Part shown: one piece after another, positions 15,874 through 25,174 of the stretch
How the letters are laid out: each line of letters starts with the position of its first letter
How positions within the stretch are numbered: position 1 is the stretch's first letter
Source of the DNA: CAZSDU01 sp964429135
Lineage (GTDB): Bacteria > Bacteroidota > Bacteroidia > Bacteroidales > FEN-979
Direction: 5' to 3'
Assembly: GCA_964429135.1 (NCBI GenBank)
Contig: CAYSAU010000009.1
Location: 1-64,000, forward strand
Length of the DNA stretch: 64,000 nt
Position numbers and translations under genes: made by a program
The notes under the pieces: generated by a model
What the model was told of the DNA's origin: nothing
The model's input: the letters and a program-made list of their open reading frames with translations, nothing else
Database searches by the model: none

Positions 15874-17067
15874 TTAAACGTTTCTCACTGATGGCCGCTG
15901 ATAAGCAAAAAGTCCAAAAACAGGAAGCATGGCGTAAATATATTCGAATAAACGTGATTGGAAATTTTCAAATTGCTCCCAATCAGGAGGAATATAAAAA
16001 GCATAGATTTCCAGAGGCAATCCGTTTTCAGAAGATTGAAGTTCACGTACCATCAGGGTAGCTTTGATATTGATTTCCGGAAGTTCTCTTAGATAATAGG
16101 AAAGATAAAGTCTGAAAAGCCCGAGATTGGTTTTTACATCAGTTGTTTTCAGCAGTTCATCCACAGGGATGCCGGACTTCCTTATATTTTCCAGCATCTC
16201 TGTATCGTAAAAACGGATGGAAGTAATATCGACCAACAGGGAGCGTTTCATCCGGCGACCACCGGCTTCTCCCATGCTTCTCCAGTTTTGAAACGAATCG
16301 GAAACCAGGGTATAGGTCGGAATACAGCTCACTGAATTATCGAAATTCCTTATCTTCACCGTAACCAGAGAAATATCAATAACCGTTCCGTCTGTATTGT
16401 ATTTTGGCATACTAATCCAATCCCCGATGCTCACCATTTTATTGCTTGAGAGTTGTACTCCGGCGACAAAACCCAGAATGCTGTCTTTGAAAATCAGCAT
16501 GATCACTGCCGACATTGCGCCCAGCCCGGCCAGCAAAGTCAGGGGTGACTGTCCGATCAGTACAGATATCATGGCAATCCCTCCTACCACACTGGTAATG
16601 ATTTTACCGATTTGAACATACCCCTTAATGGGTTTGGAATCTGCCACTTCAAGTTCCCCGTAAATACGATAAACAGCATTCAGAAAAGAAATGATAACAA
16701 GCAAAATAATGAAAATGATATAGAGGTGAAGTCCAAGTTCAATATATTTAATTGCTTCGGGATATTTTGAAATACTGGAAGTCAGCGAAACCTGAAGCAC
16801 CAGTGCGGGTAAGAGCATCACTAAGCGGGTGAAAACTTTTTGCTCATATAAGTGGTCATCCCACTTACTGTTGGATCTTTTAACCAGCCGCTTTAAGAAG
16901 TGATTGATTAAAAGTTTGGCCATGTAGTAGACCACCACAGAGGAAACCAGAATGATGATCAAGGTCGAAAAATCTACCAGGTAAGTGGAGAATTGATTTG
17001 AAAATCCCCATTCAGTCAGAGTCGATTTAAAACCTGTACTTAAATGGCGGGCGGAGACTTGGTGCAT
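15874..17067 (-). CDS. Mechanosensitive channel, MscS/YbdG type
   Basis: An inner-membrane channel that relieves osmotic stress. The protein of about 397 residues has five predicted membrane segments. The conserved pore-lining and beta-domain features follow: LTLLAGLGAMSAVIMLIFKDSILGFVAG, SNKMVSIGDWI and DGTVIDISLVTVKIRNFDNS. Length and motif set match the YbdG-like (MscM) branch with an enlarged N-terminus. I use the Met at 17067 because the 17 residues before it look untranslated. Transcription is towards argF, with a gap of 53 bases. Confidence 0.88.
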   Translation of the reverse strand: MHQVSARHLSTGFKSTLTEWGFSNQFSTYLVDFSTLIIILVSSVVVYYMAKLLINHFLKRLVKRSNSKWDDHLYEQKVFTRLVMLLPALVLQVSLTSSISKYPEAIKYIELGLHLYIIFIILLVIISFLNAVYRIYGELEVADSKPIKGYVQIGKIITSVVGGIAMISVLIGQSPLTLLAGLGAMSAVIMLIFKDSILGFVAGVQLSSNKMVSIGDWISMPKYNTDGTVIDISLVTVKIRNFDNSVSCIPTYTLVSDSFQNWRSMGEAGGRRMKRSLLVDITSIRFYDTEMLENIRKSGIPVDELLKTTDVKTNLGLFRLYLSYYLRELPEINIKATLMVRELQSSENGLPLEIYAFYIPPDWEQFENFQSRLFEYIYAMLPVFGLFAYQRPSVRNV

Positions 17068-17160
17068 AATAATGTCCGATTCGTTTTGGGGTGTTAAAAT
17101 ACAAGATGCAAGATACAAAAATATTTATTGCTTTCTCCTGCCTCGGGAGAGCGAAGCGAT

Positions 17161-18045
17161 TTACGGTATCAGCACATTCAGCGACAAGGGATTGATTTTC
17201 ATGGTAAAATTTTTCCCGATCTGCATGGGATCCCCATCAAGATGGATTCCTTTCCCCTTTTTTCGTTTGACCTTCACTTCCCTGGCCCGGATAATCTCGA
17301 CATAGCGTGTTTGATCAAATTTTTTCATAAAAAGCAAGGGAGCAAGGAAGATTGTCTTCCAGTAAGGGATCTTACCTACTATGCAGACATCAATAAATCC
17401 GTCGTCTACACTAGCACCCGAATCAATGGAAGTGTTATTCCCAAACTGACTTGAGTTAGCAAAACTCACCAGTAAAGCCCTTCGTTTGATGGTTACTCCA
17501 TCGATTACAAGGGTATATTTCCTAGGACGGTAATCCTTATAGGAATTCGTAGTGATTTTCAGATAATTGGCAAAACCCCGTTTACCAGATTTTGCAAATT
17601 TTTTAGCAACTGAAGCATCAAAACCGACACCAGCTACATTTACAAACACAAGTTCATTAATGGTGGCTGTATCCATTTTCATGATTTTTCCACGGTTTAT
17701 GACCGCTATGGCCCGTCTCAGGTTCATGGGAATTTTCAGGTGGCGCGACAACCCATTTCCGGATCCTGTCGGGATGATGCCCAGTGTAGTGTTTGTCCCA
17801 ACCAATCCGGTGGCTATTTCATTCACTGTACCGTCTCCGCCTACTGCTATGACGAATTCTATGCCTTCTTCTGCCGCTTTTTTGCTGATTTCAGTGGCAT
17901 GACCAGGGCTTTTCGTAAACATGATCCGATAATTGTATTTCTCCTTGTCAAGGTGAAGGTCGATCAACCGCTCAATATCTTTCCGCTTCCCAGTACCGGA
18001 GATCGGATTCACCATAAAAAGAATTTTCTTTCTCTCCTCTAACAT
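17161..18045 (-). CDS. Diacylglycerol kinase-like lipid kinase (YegS/DgkB family)
   Basis: The 294-residue soluble kinase phosphorylates diacylglycerol or a related lipid with ATP. The nucleotide-binding motif VGGDGTVNEIATGL is at about residue 69, with NPISGTGKR at the start and GIIPTGSGNG further on. A C-terminal beta-sandwich (DDGFIDVCIVG, IHLDGDP) completes the fold. It is followed by the MscS gene on the same strand and preceded, after 10 bases, by the sulfatase gene, so a shared transcript for envelope functions is likely. The lipid substrate is unknown. Confidence 0.9.
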   Translation of the reverse strand: MLEERKKILFMVNPISGTGKRKDIERLIDLHLDKEKYNYRIMFTKSPGHATEISKKAAEEGIEFVIAVGGDGTVNEIATGLVGTNTTLGIIPTGSGNGLSRHLKIPMNLRRAIAVINRGKIMKMDTATINELVFVNVAGVGFDASVAKKFAKSGKRGFANYLKITTNSYKDYRPRKYTLVIDGVTIKRRALLVSFANSSQFGNNTSIDSGASVDDGFIDVCIVGKIPYWKTIFLAPLLFMKKFDQTRYVEIIRAREVKVKRKKGKGIHLDGDPMQIGKNFTMKINPLSLNVLIP

Positions 18046-18055
18046 TCGTCAATCG

Positions 18056-20068
18056 TCAATTATCAATAAAAAGCCTGTTCTCTATCACCCTGTTATTATA
18101 TTGCTGAATAAAGGCTTTGATAAATAATTCAAGTTTTTCTTTTTCCTGCTTTCTGGTCTGGATTACATTCCTGGTTTGCACGGGGTCATCTTTCAGGTTA
18201 AACAATTGAGTAGCGCTGAGGCCATCGAATTCCAAGTAATAATCATCCTTGATCAGGCCATATATCCCGCTAATAAAATGAATGGAAAAACGCATTGATG
18301 TGGAATCAAAAAGATCATTGCCATAAGCCAGGTAACTTTTGTCATATCCCAGGTAGTTTAACACGGTAGGCATCACATCCGTTTGCTGTGCAATTGCTTT
18401 TGACTTCCCTTTCAAGTCGGCACCCGGTCTAAAAAAGAGCAAGGGGATCGCATATTGCCCCGTCCCTGACTGATAAAAAGGATAATAACCCTCAGAAGTA
18501 TGATCGGCAGTGATAACGAAAAGAGTATTCTGATACCAGGGCATATTCCTGATCGTATAGAAGAAGCTGGCCAGGGAATGATCCGTGTACATGATACTCT
18601 GCTGGATGGGAAGCTTTCCCTTCCTGAAAATATTAACATATTTACCAGGAACATAATAAGGATGGTGAGAAGAAAGTGAGAACAGGGAAACAACAAAGGG
18701 TTGTTTCAAGTCATTCATTTTCCTGGCGGTGAACTGCATAAATTCCTCATCTCTGATTCCCCATTTCCCATCATAATCTTTCTCGTTATTGTATTCATTC
18801 CTTCCGAAATAATGATCGAATCCAACCAAACGTGTATAAGCATCAAACCCCATGGTGCCATTGGTACCTCCATGAAAAAAAGCAGAAGTGTATCCTTTGG
18901 ATTTCAGTAATCCGGCAATACTGGTGAAATTTCCTGCAGCATAATTGGACTGAATGAAGGATTCATTCATCAGGGAGGGGATCGATGATAGGATGGCAGG
19001 GATGCCCTGAATGGAAGTTTTCCCGTTGGCATAGGCATCGAAATAATAACCCTGGCGAATCAGGGAATCCAAAAATGGGGTAAATCCCTGATAGCGTCCT
19101 TCCTCGAGGTTTGAATTCAGTGACCCGATATGTTCCCTTGAAAAACTCTCCAGAATGATGATCATGACATTCAGTTTCCGTGATTCACTTGGCCGGGCTT
19201 TATGGACAGGAGAATAAATTTTGGCGAGTTCTTTCTCCTTCTGAAAATAAACCACCGGTTTAAGCACTTCATGGTGAAAGGTTTTAGCAATGGCGAAAGG
19301 AGTATTCAATAATAAAGGAATATTTTTGGCTGCAGTGTATTTCCCAGCAGTGACCATATTGATTGGCCTGAGCTGAAATCCCCCGCGAATACCGATCACG
19401 ACAAGCCCCATGGTAATAAGGAAAAGAATGCTATGGACAAAGTAAAACTGAAAACTATTTTGTTTTGATTTATTTTTGGAAGCCAAAGGGAAAAAACGGC
19501 TGGATAGAAAAACGAGTAAGGCAATAAAAATCAGCCAGACGATCAGGATATACCAGAAATCTTTCAGGAATTGCGGAATGAGTTTATTAAAATCCCCTCC
19601 CACCCCTAAATATTGGAAGATATCAGCAGTAGTGCGTTTAAGTGTAAAACGAAAATAAATGGTATCCACAAAATTGGCCATCAGGGCAACAATGCTGAAA
19701 AAATAATAAAATGCATTGGCGAAACCCTGGTAAATCCTGTTGAATTTGGATCTGATCGGGACAGCATTCATCAGGATATAGGGGATGTTAAAGATCATCA
19801 GGGCAGAAACATCAAAACGCAATCCCAGGAGGAAAATATACAGGGCTTTGCTGAGACCCAGATCTGAATAATATCCCAGGTTAAACAGGTAAAAAAGGAT
19901 ACGGGAAAGAAACATTAGCAAGAGTACCACGAGAAGTTTGAAAAACATGACCAGGTAGATGTTTCCCTGAAACCATTTGCCCTTCTTAGGTGATCCGGAA
20001 TGCCTGCCGCTTGCCTTGGAAGATGAACTTTTTATACTCGAACGCCTGGTTGATGATTTACGCTTCAT
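18056..20068 (-). CDS. LTA synthase/MdoB-like membrane sulfatase
   Basis: A protein of about 670 residues with a Ser/Arg-rich cytoplasmic N-terminus, five membrane helices (about residues 30-215), and a large periplasmic sulfatase-fold domain. VMIIILESFSREHIG begins that domain, and the nucleophile region NGKTSIQGIPAILSSIPSL contains the Thr used by LtaS-type phosphoglycerol transferases. Metal-site motifs FFHGGTNGTMGFD and VITADHTSEG follow. In a Gram-negative it probably transfers phosphoglycerol or phosphoethanolamine to an envelope polymer or lipid. I use the ATG at 20068; a -7 motif lies just upstream. Confidence 0.85.
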   Translation of the reverse strand: MKRKSSTRRSSIKSSSSKASGRHSGSPKKGKWFQGNIYLVMFFKLLVVLLLMFLSRILFYLFNLGYYSDLGLSKALYIFLLGLRFDVSALMIFNIPYILMNAVPIRSKFNRIYQGFANAFYYFFSIVALMANFVDTIYFRFTLKRTTADIFQYLGVGGDFNKLIPQFLKDFWYILIVWLIFIALLVFLSSRFFPLASKNKSKQNSFQFYFVHSILFLITMGLVVIGIRGGFQLRPINMVTAGKYTAAKNIPLLLNTPFAIAKTFHHEVLKPVVYFQKEKELAKIYSPVHKARPSESRKLNVMIIILESFSREHIGSLNSNLEEGRYQGFTPFLDSLIRQGYYFDAYANGKTSIQGIPAILSSIPSLMNESFIQSNYAAGNFTSIAGLLKSKGYTSAFFHGGTNGTMGFDAYTRLVGFDHYFGRNEYNNEKDYDGKWGIRDEEFMQFTARKMNDLKQPFVVSLFSLSSHHPYYVPGKYVNIFRKGKLPIQQSIMYTDHSLASFFYTIRNMPWYQNTLFVITADHTSEGYYPFYQSGTGQYAIPLLFFRPGADLKGKSKAIAQQTDVMPTVLNYLGYDKSYLAYGNDLFDSTSMRFSIHFISGIYGLIKDDYYLEFDGLSATQLFNLKDDPVQTRNVIQTRKQEKEKLELFIKAFIQQYNNRVIENRLFIDN

Positions 20069-20089
20069 GATACATAAATGAAAACGATA

Positions 20090-20097
20090 CAAAGATA
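20090..20097 (-). promoter_or_regulatory. Promoter -7 element for the sulfatase gene
   Basis: TATCTTTG on the minus strand, 22 bases upstream of the ATG at 20068. Confidence 0.45.
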
Positions 20098-20170
20098 GGA
20101 AATGGATCGAAAAATTAACGTCCATCTTCGTAATCATAAAATTGCCTGTCCATTATTTATTGGTTTTTTC

Positions 20171-20178
20171 TACCTTTG
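20171..20178 (+). promoter_or_regulatory. Promoter -7 element for the citrate lyase genes
   Basis: TACCTTTG, 25 bases before the citD-citE start. The -33 box is not convincing. Confidence 0.5.
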
Positions 20179-20202
20179 GTTGTTTAAACCGAATCATCAT
20201 CT

Positions 20203-21426
20203 ATGGCACAAAAAGCTACTGCCGGGAACAAAGGTAAGGGGGTACGCTCCGACTGCTTTGTCACCCTTGAACTCACTGAAAACATTGGAATTGATCTCCA
20301 CATTGAATCCAAGGTTGGAGTTATGTATGGAGAAGATATCAGGAAAGAGACCCTGGGCATTCTCGATTTTTTTGGAATCCAAAACGCCCATGTTAACATT
20401 GAAGATTCTGGCGCTTTATCCCTGGTGATCGCAGCACGGTTGGAAGCAGCCATAAAAAAGCTGATGCCCACCGAAAAAACCTTTCTTCCGAAGATGCTGG
20501 AGGAGAACCTTTATTCCACCACGAAGGACCGTAACCGATTTTCCCGCTTATACCTTCCCGGAAATTCTCCCAGCCTGATGATCAATGCGGGGATCCATAA
20601 ACCCGATGGCATCATCCTCGACCTGGAAGATGCCGTTGCTCCGGATAAAAAAGATGAAGCCAGATACCTGGTTCGTAATGCCCTGAGATCCATCAATTTT
20701 TACGGAGCGGAACGAATGGTCAGAATTAACCAGGGTAAGCGTGGTCTTGAAGATCTTGATTATATCATTCCTCACAATGTAAACCTGATTCTGCTTCCCA
20801 AGTGCGAACATCGTGAACAAATACTGGAGGTCAATAAAAAAATCCACGAAATCTTAAATACCAAATCTGAAACCGGGAATCCTGTCTGGATTATGCCCAT
20901 CATTGAAAGCGCTATGGGGGTGATCAATGCTTATGCCATAGCCAGCGCTGCTGAGAATGTTGTAGCCATGGCTATTGGTTTGGAAGATTATACCGCCGAT
21001 CTTGGGACAAGGAGAACCCCTGAGGGAACGGAATCCTTTTTCGCCCGTAGCATGGTTGTCAATGCCGCCCGTGCAGCAGGAATTCAACCCATCGATTCTG
21101 TATTTTCAGATGTGAGCGATATGGAAGGGTTGAGGCAAAATGTGCTTAGATCCAAAGCCCTTGGCTTCGACGGGATGGGTTGTATCCATCCCAGGCAAAT
21201 CGTGGTCATCCATGAAACTTTTGCCCCCTCGCCTGAAGAAATTGATAAGGCAAAAAAAATAGTTTTTGCTTTCCATAAAGCCGGGGAACAGGGTCTTGGA
21301 GTGGTTGCCCTGGGGAGTAAGATGATTGATCCGCCTGTGGTTAAAAGAGCCCTGAACACCATTAACCTTGCCGTAAAAATGAATAAACTCGATGAAAATT
21401 GGAGGGAATCCTATGAGCAAATATGA
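20203..21426 (+). CDS. citE: Citrate lyase acyl carrier-beta subunit fusion (CitD-CitE)
   Basis: Citrate lyase cleaves citrate to acetate and oxaloacetate. This 407-residue protein joins two normally separate subunits. Residues 1 to about 95 look like CitD, the acyl carrier: a basic start, SD at 16-17 where the prosthetic group would attach, and IESKVGVMYGEDI, FGIQNAHVNIEDSGALS. Residues from about 105 are CitE, an HpcH/HpaI-type lyase with LYLPGNSP, GIILDLEDAVAPDKK, IMPIIESAMGVINAYAIA and GFDGMGCIHPRQI. citF overlaps its 3' end by 14 bases. The ligase and prosthetic-group genes (citC, citX, citG) are not in the window. Confidence 0.88.
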   Translation: MAQKATAGNKGKGVRSDCFVTLELTENIGIDLHIESKVGVMYGEDIRKETLGILDFFGIQNAHVNIEDSGALSLVIAARLEAAIKKLMPTEKTFLPKMLEENLYSTTKDRNRFSRLYLPGNSPSLMINAGIHKPDGIILDLEDAVAPDKKDEARYLVRNALRSINFYGAERMVRINQGKRGLEDLDYIIPHNVNLILLPKCEHREQILEVNKKIHEILNTKSETGNPVWIMPIIESAMGVINAYAIASAAENVVAMAIGLEDYTADLGTRRTPEGTESFFARSMVVNAARAAGIQPIDSVFSDVSDMEGLRQNVLRSKALGFDGMGCIHPRQIVVIHETFAPSPEEIDKAKKIVFAFHKAGEQGLGVVALGSKMIDPPVVKRALNTINLAVKMNKLDENWRESYEQI

Positions 21427-22975
21427 TAAACTTGTGACCAACGCTGCCGGCCGTATTGTACCCACCCTCATCAATGGACAACCTGCTGTTGCCTATCAAG
21501 GGATAGGGAAACACAAACCATTAGGGTACAGGGCATCCCCGAAACTGGCCAGCTGCGCTGATTATCCTGCTGATGGCAATAAAGTAGTGGGAAACCTGAA
21601 GGAAGCGCTGTTAAAGTCTGGTCTGCGCGATGGGATCACCATCTCCACCCATCATCATTTTCGTAATGGTGATCTTGTTGCTATGCAGATCTTCGACATT
21701 GCCCATGAACTGGGCATTAAAGACCTGATGTGGTTCCCATCAGCCTCTTTCCCCTGTCATGAACCCATGACCAAATACCTGGAAGATGGGACCATACACC
21801 ACATCGAAGGGAGTATGAATGGTGCACTTGGAAGGTTCACCTCAGATGGAAAAATGAAAGGGCTCGGTATTCTTCGTTCTCATGGCGGACGATACCAGGC
21901 TGTACAGGATGGAGAAGTGCATATTGATATCGCCGTCATTGCTGCGCCTACTGCCGATCCCTTCGGCGATGCCAATGGCGTCCATGGTTCTGCGGCTTGT
22001 GGCCCGCTTGGTTTTGCTTTAGCCGATTCACAGTATGCCGATAAAGTCATTGTCGTTACCGACAACCTGATTCCCTTCCCCTGCATTCCCTGGCAGATTA
22101 ATGGAAATTATGTGGATTTTGTGGTCGTCATGGATAAAATAGGAATACCGGAAAAAATTGTCAGCGGGACTACTGAAATTACAAAAAGTCCAGACCGTCT
22201 GCTTCTTGCTGAGTGGTCGGCTAAATTCTGTGACGAGGCAGGGCTGATTTACGATGGATTCTCATTCCAGGCAGGAGCCGGTGGCACCGCGTTGTCGATC
22301 GGGATCTATTTTTCTGAAATTCTCCGGGAAAGAGGTTGGAAAGCACGTTTTGCAAGAGGAGGCAGCAATAAGTATCTCGTGAAAATGTTGGAAGATGGAT
22401 TGGTTGAATATATTCTCGACGGACAAACCTTTGACCTTGACGGCGTCAGTTCCATGCGTGACAACCCACATCACACCTGGACAAGCCCCTTTACCAGCTA
22501 CAATTACCATAGCAAGGGGAACTTCTCCTCTATGGTTGATATTGTCATACTCGGAGCCACAGAAGTAGATGTCAACTTCAATGCCAATGTCGTCACCCAT
22601 TCTGACGGGTATCTGCTCCATGGCATCGGGGGTTGGCAAAATACCCTGTTCGGGAAATGCGTGATCCTTCCCATTCCCCTTTTCCGTGACCGTATGCCGG
22701 TCATCCGTGATGAAGTAACTACCCTTTGCGGGCCCGGAGAACTCATCGACGTAATTGTCACGGAAAGAGGGATTGCCATCAACCCGCTCAGGACCGATCT
22801 GATCGAAAAGATGAAAAATTCCGCTTTACCCATCAAAACTATTGAAGAACTGAAAGCAGAAGCAGAAAAGATTTGCGGAGTTCCTGCCAAACCTAAATTT
22901 ACCGACGAAATAGTAGCAGTTGTGAAATGGGTAGATGGAACAGTGCTGGATTCGATAAGAAGAGTGAGTATTTAG
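21413..22975 (+). CDS. citF: Citrate lyase alpha subunit (citrate CoA-transferase)
   Basis: The 520-residue CoA-transferase-type subunit swaps acetyl for citryl on the acyl carrier. Visible blocks are GLRDGITISTHHHFRNGD, SHGGRYQAVQ, ADPFGDANGVHGSAACGPLG, GFSFQAGAGGTALSI and the C-terminal CGPGELIDVIVTERGIAINP. The ATG at 21413 is preceded by GGAGGGAATCCT, an unusually good ribosome-binding site for this phylum, and overlaps the end of citD-citE, so translation is coupled. Together the two genes supply all three structural activities of the enzyme. Confidence 0.93.
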   Translation: MSKYDKLVTNAAGRIVPTLINGQPAVAYQGIGKHKPLGYRASPKLASCADYPADGNKVVGNLKEALLKSGLRDGITISTHHHFRNGDLVAMQIFDIAHELGIKDLMWFPSASFPCHEPMTKYLEDGTIHHIEGSMNGALGRFTSDGKMKGLGILRSHGGRYQAVQDGEVHIDIAVIAAPTADPFGDANGVHGSAACGPLGFALADSQYADKVIVVTDNLIPFPCIPWQINGNYVDFVVVMDKIGIPEKIVSGTTEITKSPDRLLLAEWSAKFCDEAGLIYDGFSFQAGAGGTALSIGIYFSEILRERGWKARFARGGSNKYLVKMLEDGLVEYILDGQTFDLDGVSSMRDNPHHTWTSPFTSYNYHSKGNFSSMVDIVILGATEVDVNFNANVVTHSDGYLLHGIGGWQNTLFGKCVILPIPLFRDRMPVIRDEVTTLCGPGELIDVIVTERGIAINPLRTDLIEKMKNSALPIKTIEELKAEAEKICGVPAKPKFTDEIVAVVKWVDGTVLDSIRRVSI

Positions 22976-23018
22976 ATATTTATTAACTCTTTTCTTTTAC
23001 CACAATGTTCATAGTGAT

Positions 23019-23184
23019 TTACACTAAGAACACAAATAGGTGGACCTTTTCAACCTCAAAACCAAGCTGTCTGAGTTGTAATCCAGCACTCATTTTCAAT
23101 ACTTTCAAATAATCCAGGACTTAATGCTTAATGAGCCAGGGTAGCTGAACCAAGAGCTATGTAACCCATTTCATTTTCTGTTAT
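23019..23184 (-). pseudogene. Decayed GxxExxY family gene
   Basis: On the minus strand the gap between citF and recQ reads ITENEMGYIALGSATLAH, stop, then LSPGLFESI and, after a frame slip, LQLRQLGFEVEK and a stop at 23019. The order matches the N-terminal half of GxxExxY proteins (PF13366): a TE start, then xxVHxxLGPGLLESVYE and LELRxxGFxVE. At least one stop and one frameshift break it, and the C-terminal half is absent. The rest of this gap of about 290 bases holds nothing else that I can support. Confidence 0.6.
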
Positions 23185-23263
23185 ATTTTTGTCACATAAT
23201 CCATTATCTCACAAAAAAGTGATACGTTTGTTACTGACTTTTCAATCATAAATCGTAAATCCG

Positions 23264-25168
23264 TTGACGCTCCATCAAATATTACTGAAATACTGGGGTT
23301 ACTCCTCCTTCCGTCCGCTTCAGGAAGAGATCATCCGGTCCGTTCTCGATGGAAACGACACCCTGGCATTGCTGCCAACCGGCGGGGGGAAATCTATATG
23401 TTTCCATGTCCCGGCTATGGCGCTTGAAGGATTATGCCTGGTCATTACACCCCTGATCGCCTTAATGAAAGACCAGGTCGATAACCTGAAGAAAAAAGGA
23501 ATCCCGGCTGAAGCCCTCCATTCGGGAATGCATCCCGGAGAAATTGAAAGGATCATCGGGAATTGTCAATATGGGAATGTAAAGCTTCTTTATCTTTCTC
23601 CGGAAAGGCTGGCGACACAAAACATGCGCGAAGCCATACGGAAAATTAAGATCAGCCTGCTTGCTGTAGATGAAGCCCATTGTATTTCCCAGTGGGGATA
23701 TGATTTCCGTCCCCCTTACCTTCATATTGCCGATATACGGCAATTTTTACCTGTGGTTCCCGTGCTGGCACTGACGGCAACAGCAACTCCCGTGGTCGTC
23801 AGGGATATTCAGAAAAAACTTGCATTCCGAAAGGAAAATGTTTTCAGCAAGAGTTTTGAAAGAAAAAACCTGACGTATATGGTAATCAAAGAAGAGGATA
23901 AGCTGAACCGGCTTCTTAAAATTATACGGAAAGTCAGGGGGGTTGGCATTGTTTATGTAAGAAACAGACGTCAGACAAAAGAAATCGCGGAATTTCTGAA
24001 CAGGAATAAAATAGCTGCTGGATTTTATCATGCCGGTCTGGATCAGAAGACAAGGGAACAAAGGCAAAACGAATGGATCAGGGAAGAAAAAAAGATTATG
24101 GTAGCTACCAATGCCTTTGGAATGGGAATTGATAAGCCCAATGTTCGTCTGGTCGTTCATCTCGACCTTCCGGAAAGTATCGAAGCCTATTTCCAGGAAG
24201 CTGGGAGGGGTGGACGCGATGAAAAGCAAGCTTATGCCGTTTTGTTATATGAAAACACCGATATCCTGGATGCGCATCATAACCTGTCGGTTACATTCCC
24301 GGAGCCGAAAGTAATTCGGAATATCTACCAATCCTTAGGGAATTATTTCCAGATCCCGGTCGGGGGAGGAAAGGAACTTCAACTGGAATTTCAGCTTACA
24401 GCATTTGCAGACCAATATAAACTGTCAACGGTCATTGTTTTTAATGCCCTGAAATTTCTTGAGAAAGAAGGTTACATTATGCTTACCGATGCCCTGTATC
24501 AACCCTCAAGGATTATGATCAGGGCCGATAAAGAAAGCCTTTACCGGTTTCAGGTTGCAAATGAGTTTTATGACCACTTCCTGAAAACAATTTTACGATC
24601 ATATAGCGGTGTCTTCAGTGATTTCATCAGGATCAGCGAAACCGAAATTGCAAATCGGATGAACTTGAAAACAGATGCGGTCAAAACCCATCTGAAACGT
24701 CTGGAACAAATGAAAATTCTCGACTATGCTCCCCAATCGGATCAACCACGGCTGATTTTTCTTACTGAAAGGCTGGATGCTAAAGATATTCAGATCTCGC
24801 AGGAAAACTACAACGATCGGCTAAAGGATGCAAGCAGGCGACTGGAAGCCATGATTGAATATGCTGAATCCTCTACTAAATGCAGAAGCCAGATCCTCCT
24901 TTCCTATTTCGGAGAAGAAAGAGCAAAACGCTGCGGGAAATGCGATGTTTGTATCCAACGCAATAAAATCAGCCTGAATGAAATGGAATTTGATGACTTC
25001 GTCAAAAAAATCAAGCCCCTGCTTCAGCAATCCCCAATGAGCCTGGAAGAAATCATGGAAACTGCATCACCCATGGCTGAAGAAAAAGTTATCCGGATAA
25101 TCCGATGGCTGGCAGATAATGATAAAATAAAACAAGATAAATCCCATAACTACTTTTGGAAATCCTAA
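23264..25168 (+). CDS. recQ: ATP-dependent DNA helicase RecQ
   Basis: The 634-residue 3'-5' helicase acts in recombination and fork repair. Seen in order: FRPLQEEIIRSVL, Walker A LLPTGGGKS (about 36-44), DEAH box (136-139) with CISQWGYDFRP, helicase-C with HAGLDQKTREQRQ and ATNAFGMGIDKPNVR, QEAGRGGRD, then a zinc site with Cys540, 557, 560 and 563. The C-terminus is a short winged-helix segment and no clear HRDC domain is present. No ATG is possible because a stop lies close upstream; the TTG at 23264 gives the family's usual N-terminus. Six bases separate it from the next gene. Confidence 0.93.
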   Translation: MTLHQILLKYWGYSSFRPLQEEIIRSVLDGNDTLALLPTGGGKSICFHVPAMALEGLCLVITPLIALMKDQVDNLKKKGIPAEALHSGMHPGEIERIIGNCQYGNVKLLYLSPERLATQNMREAIRKIKISLLAVDEAHCISQWGYDFRPPYLHIADIRQFLPVVPVLALTATATPVVVRDIQKKLAFRKENVFSKSFERKNLTYMVIKEEDKLNRLLKIIRKVRGVGIVYVRNRRQTKEIAEFLNRNKIAAGFYHAGLDQKTREQRQNEWIREEKKIMVATNAFGMGIDKPNVRLVVHLDLPESIEAYFQEAGRGGRDEKQAYAVLLYENTDILDAHHNLSVTFPEPKVIRNIYQSLGNYFQIPVGGGKELQLEFQLTAFADQYKLSTVIVFNALKFLEKEGYIMLTDALYQPSRIMIRADKESLYRFQVANEFYDHFLKTILRSYSGVFSDFIRISETEIANRMNLKTDAVKTHLKRLEQMKILDYAPQSDQPRLIFLTERLDAKDIQISQENYNDRLKDASRRLEAMIEYAESSTKCRSQILLSYFGEERAKRCGKCDVCIQRNKISLNEMEFDDFVKKIKPLLQQSPMSLEEIMETASPMAEEKVIRIIRWLADNDKIKQDKSHNYFWKS

Positions 25169-25174
25169 ACCCTT

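Noticed and set aside
20203..21426. Malyl-CoA or citramalyl-CoA lyase instead of citrate lyase beta
   Set aside because: The CitD-like N-terminal domain and the overlapping citF gene point to citrate lyase.
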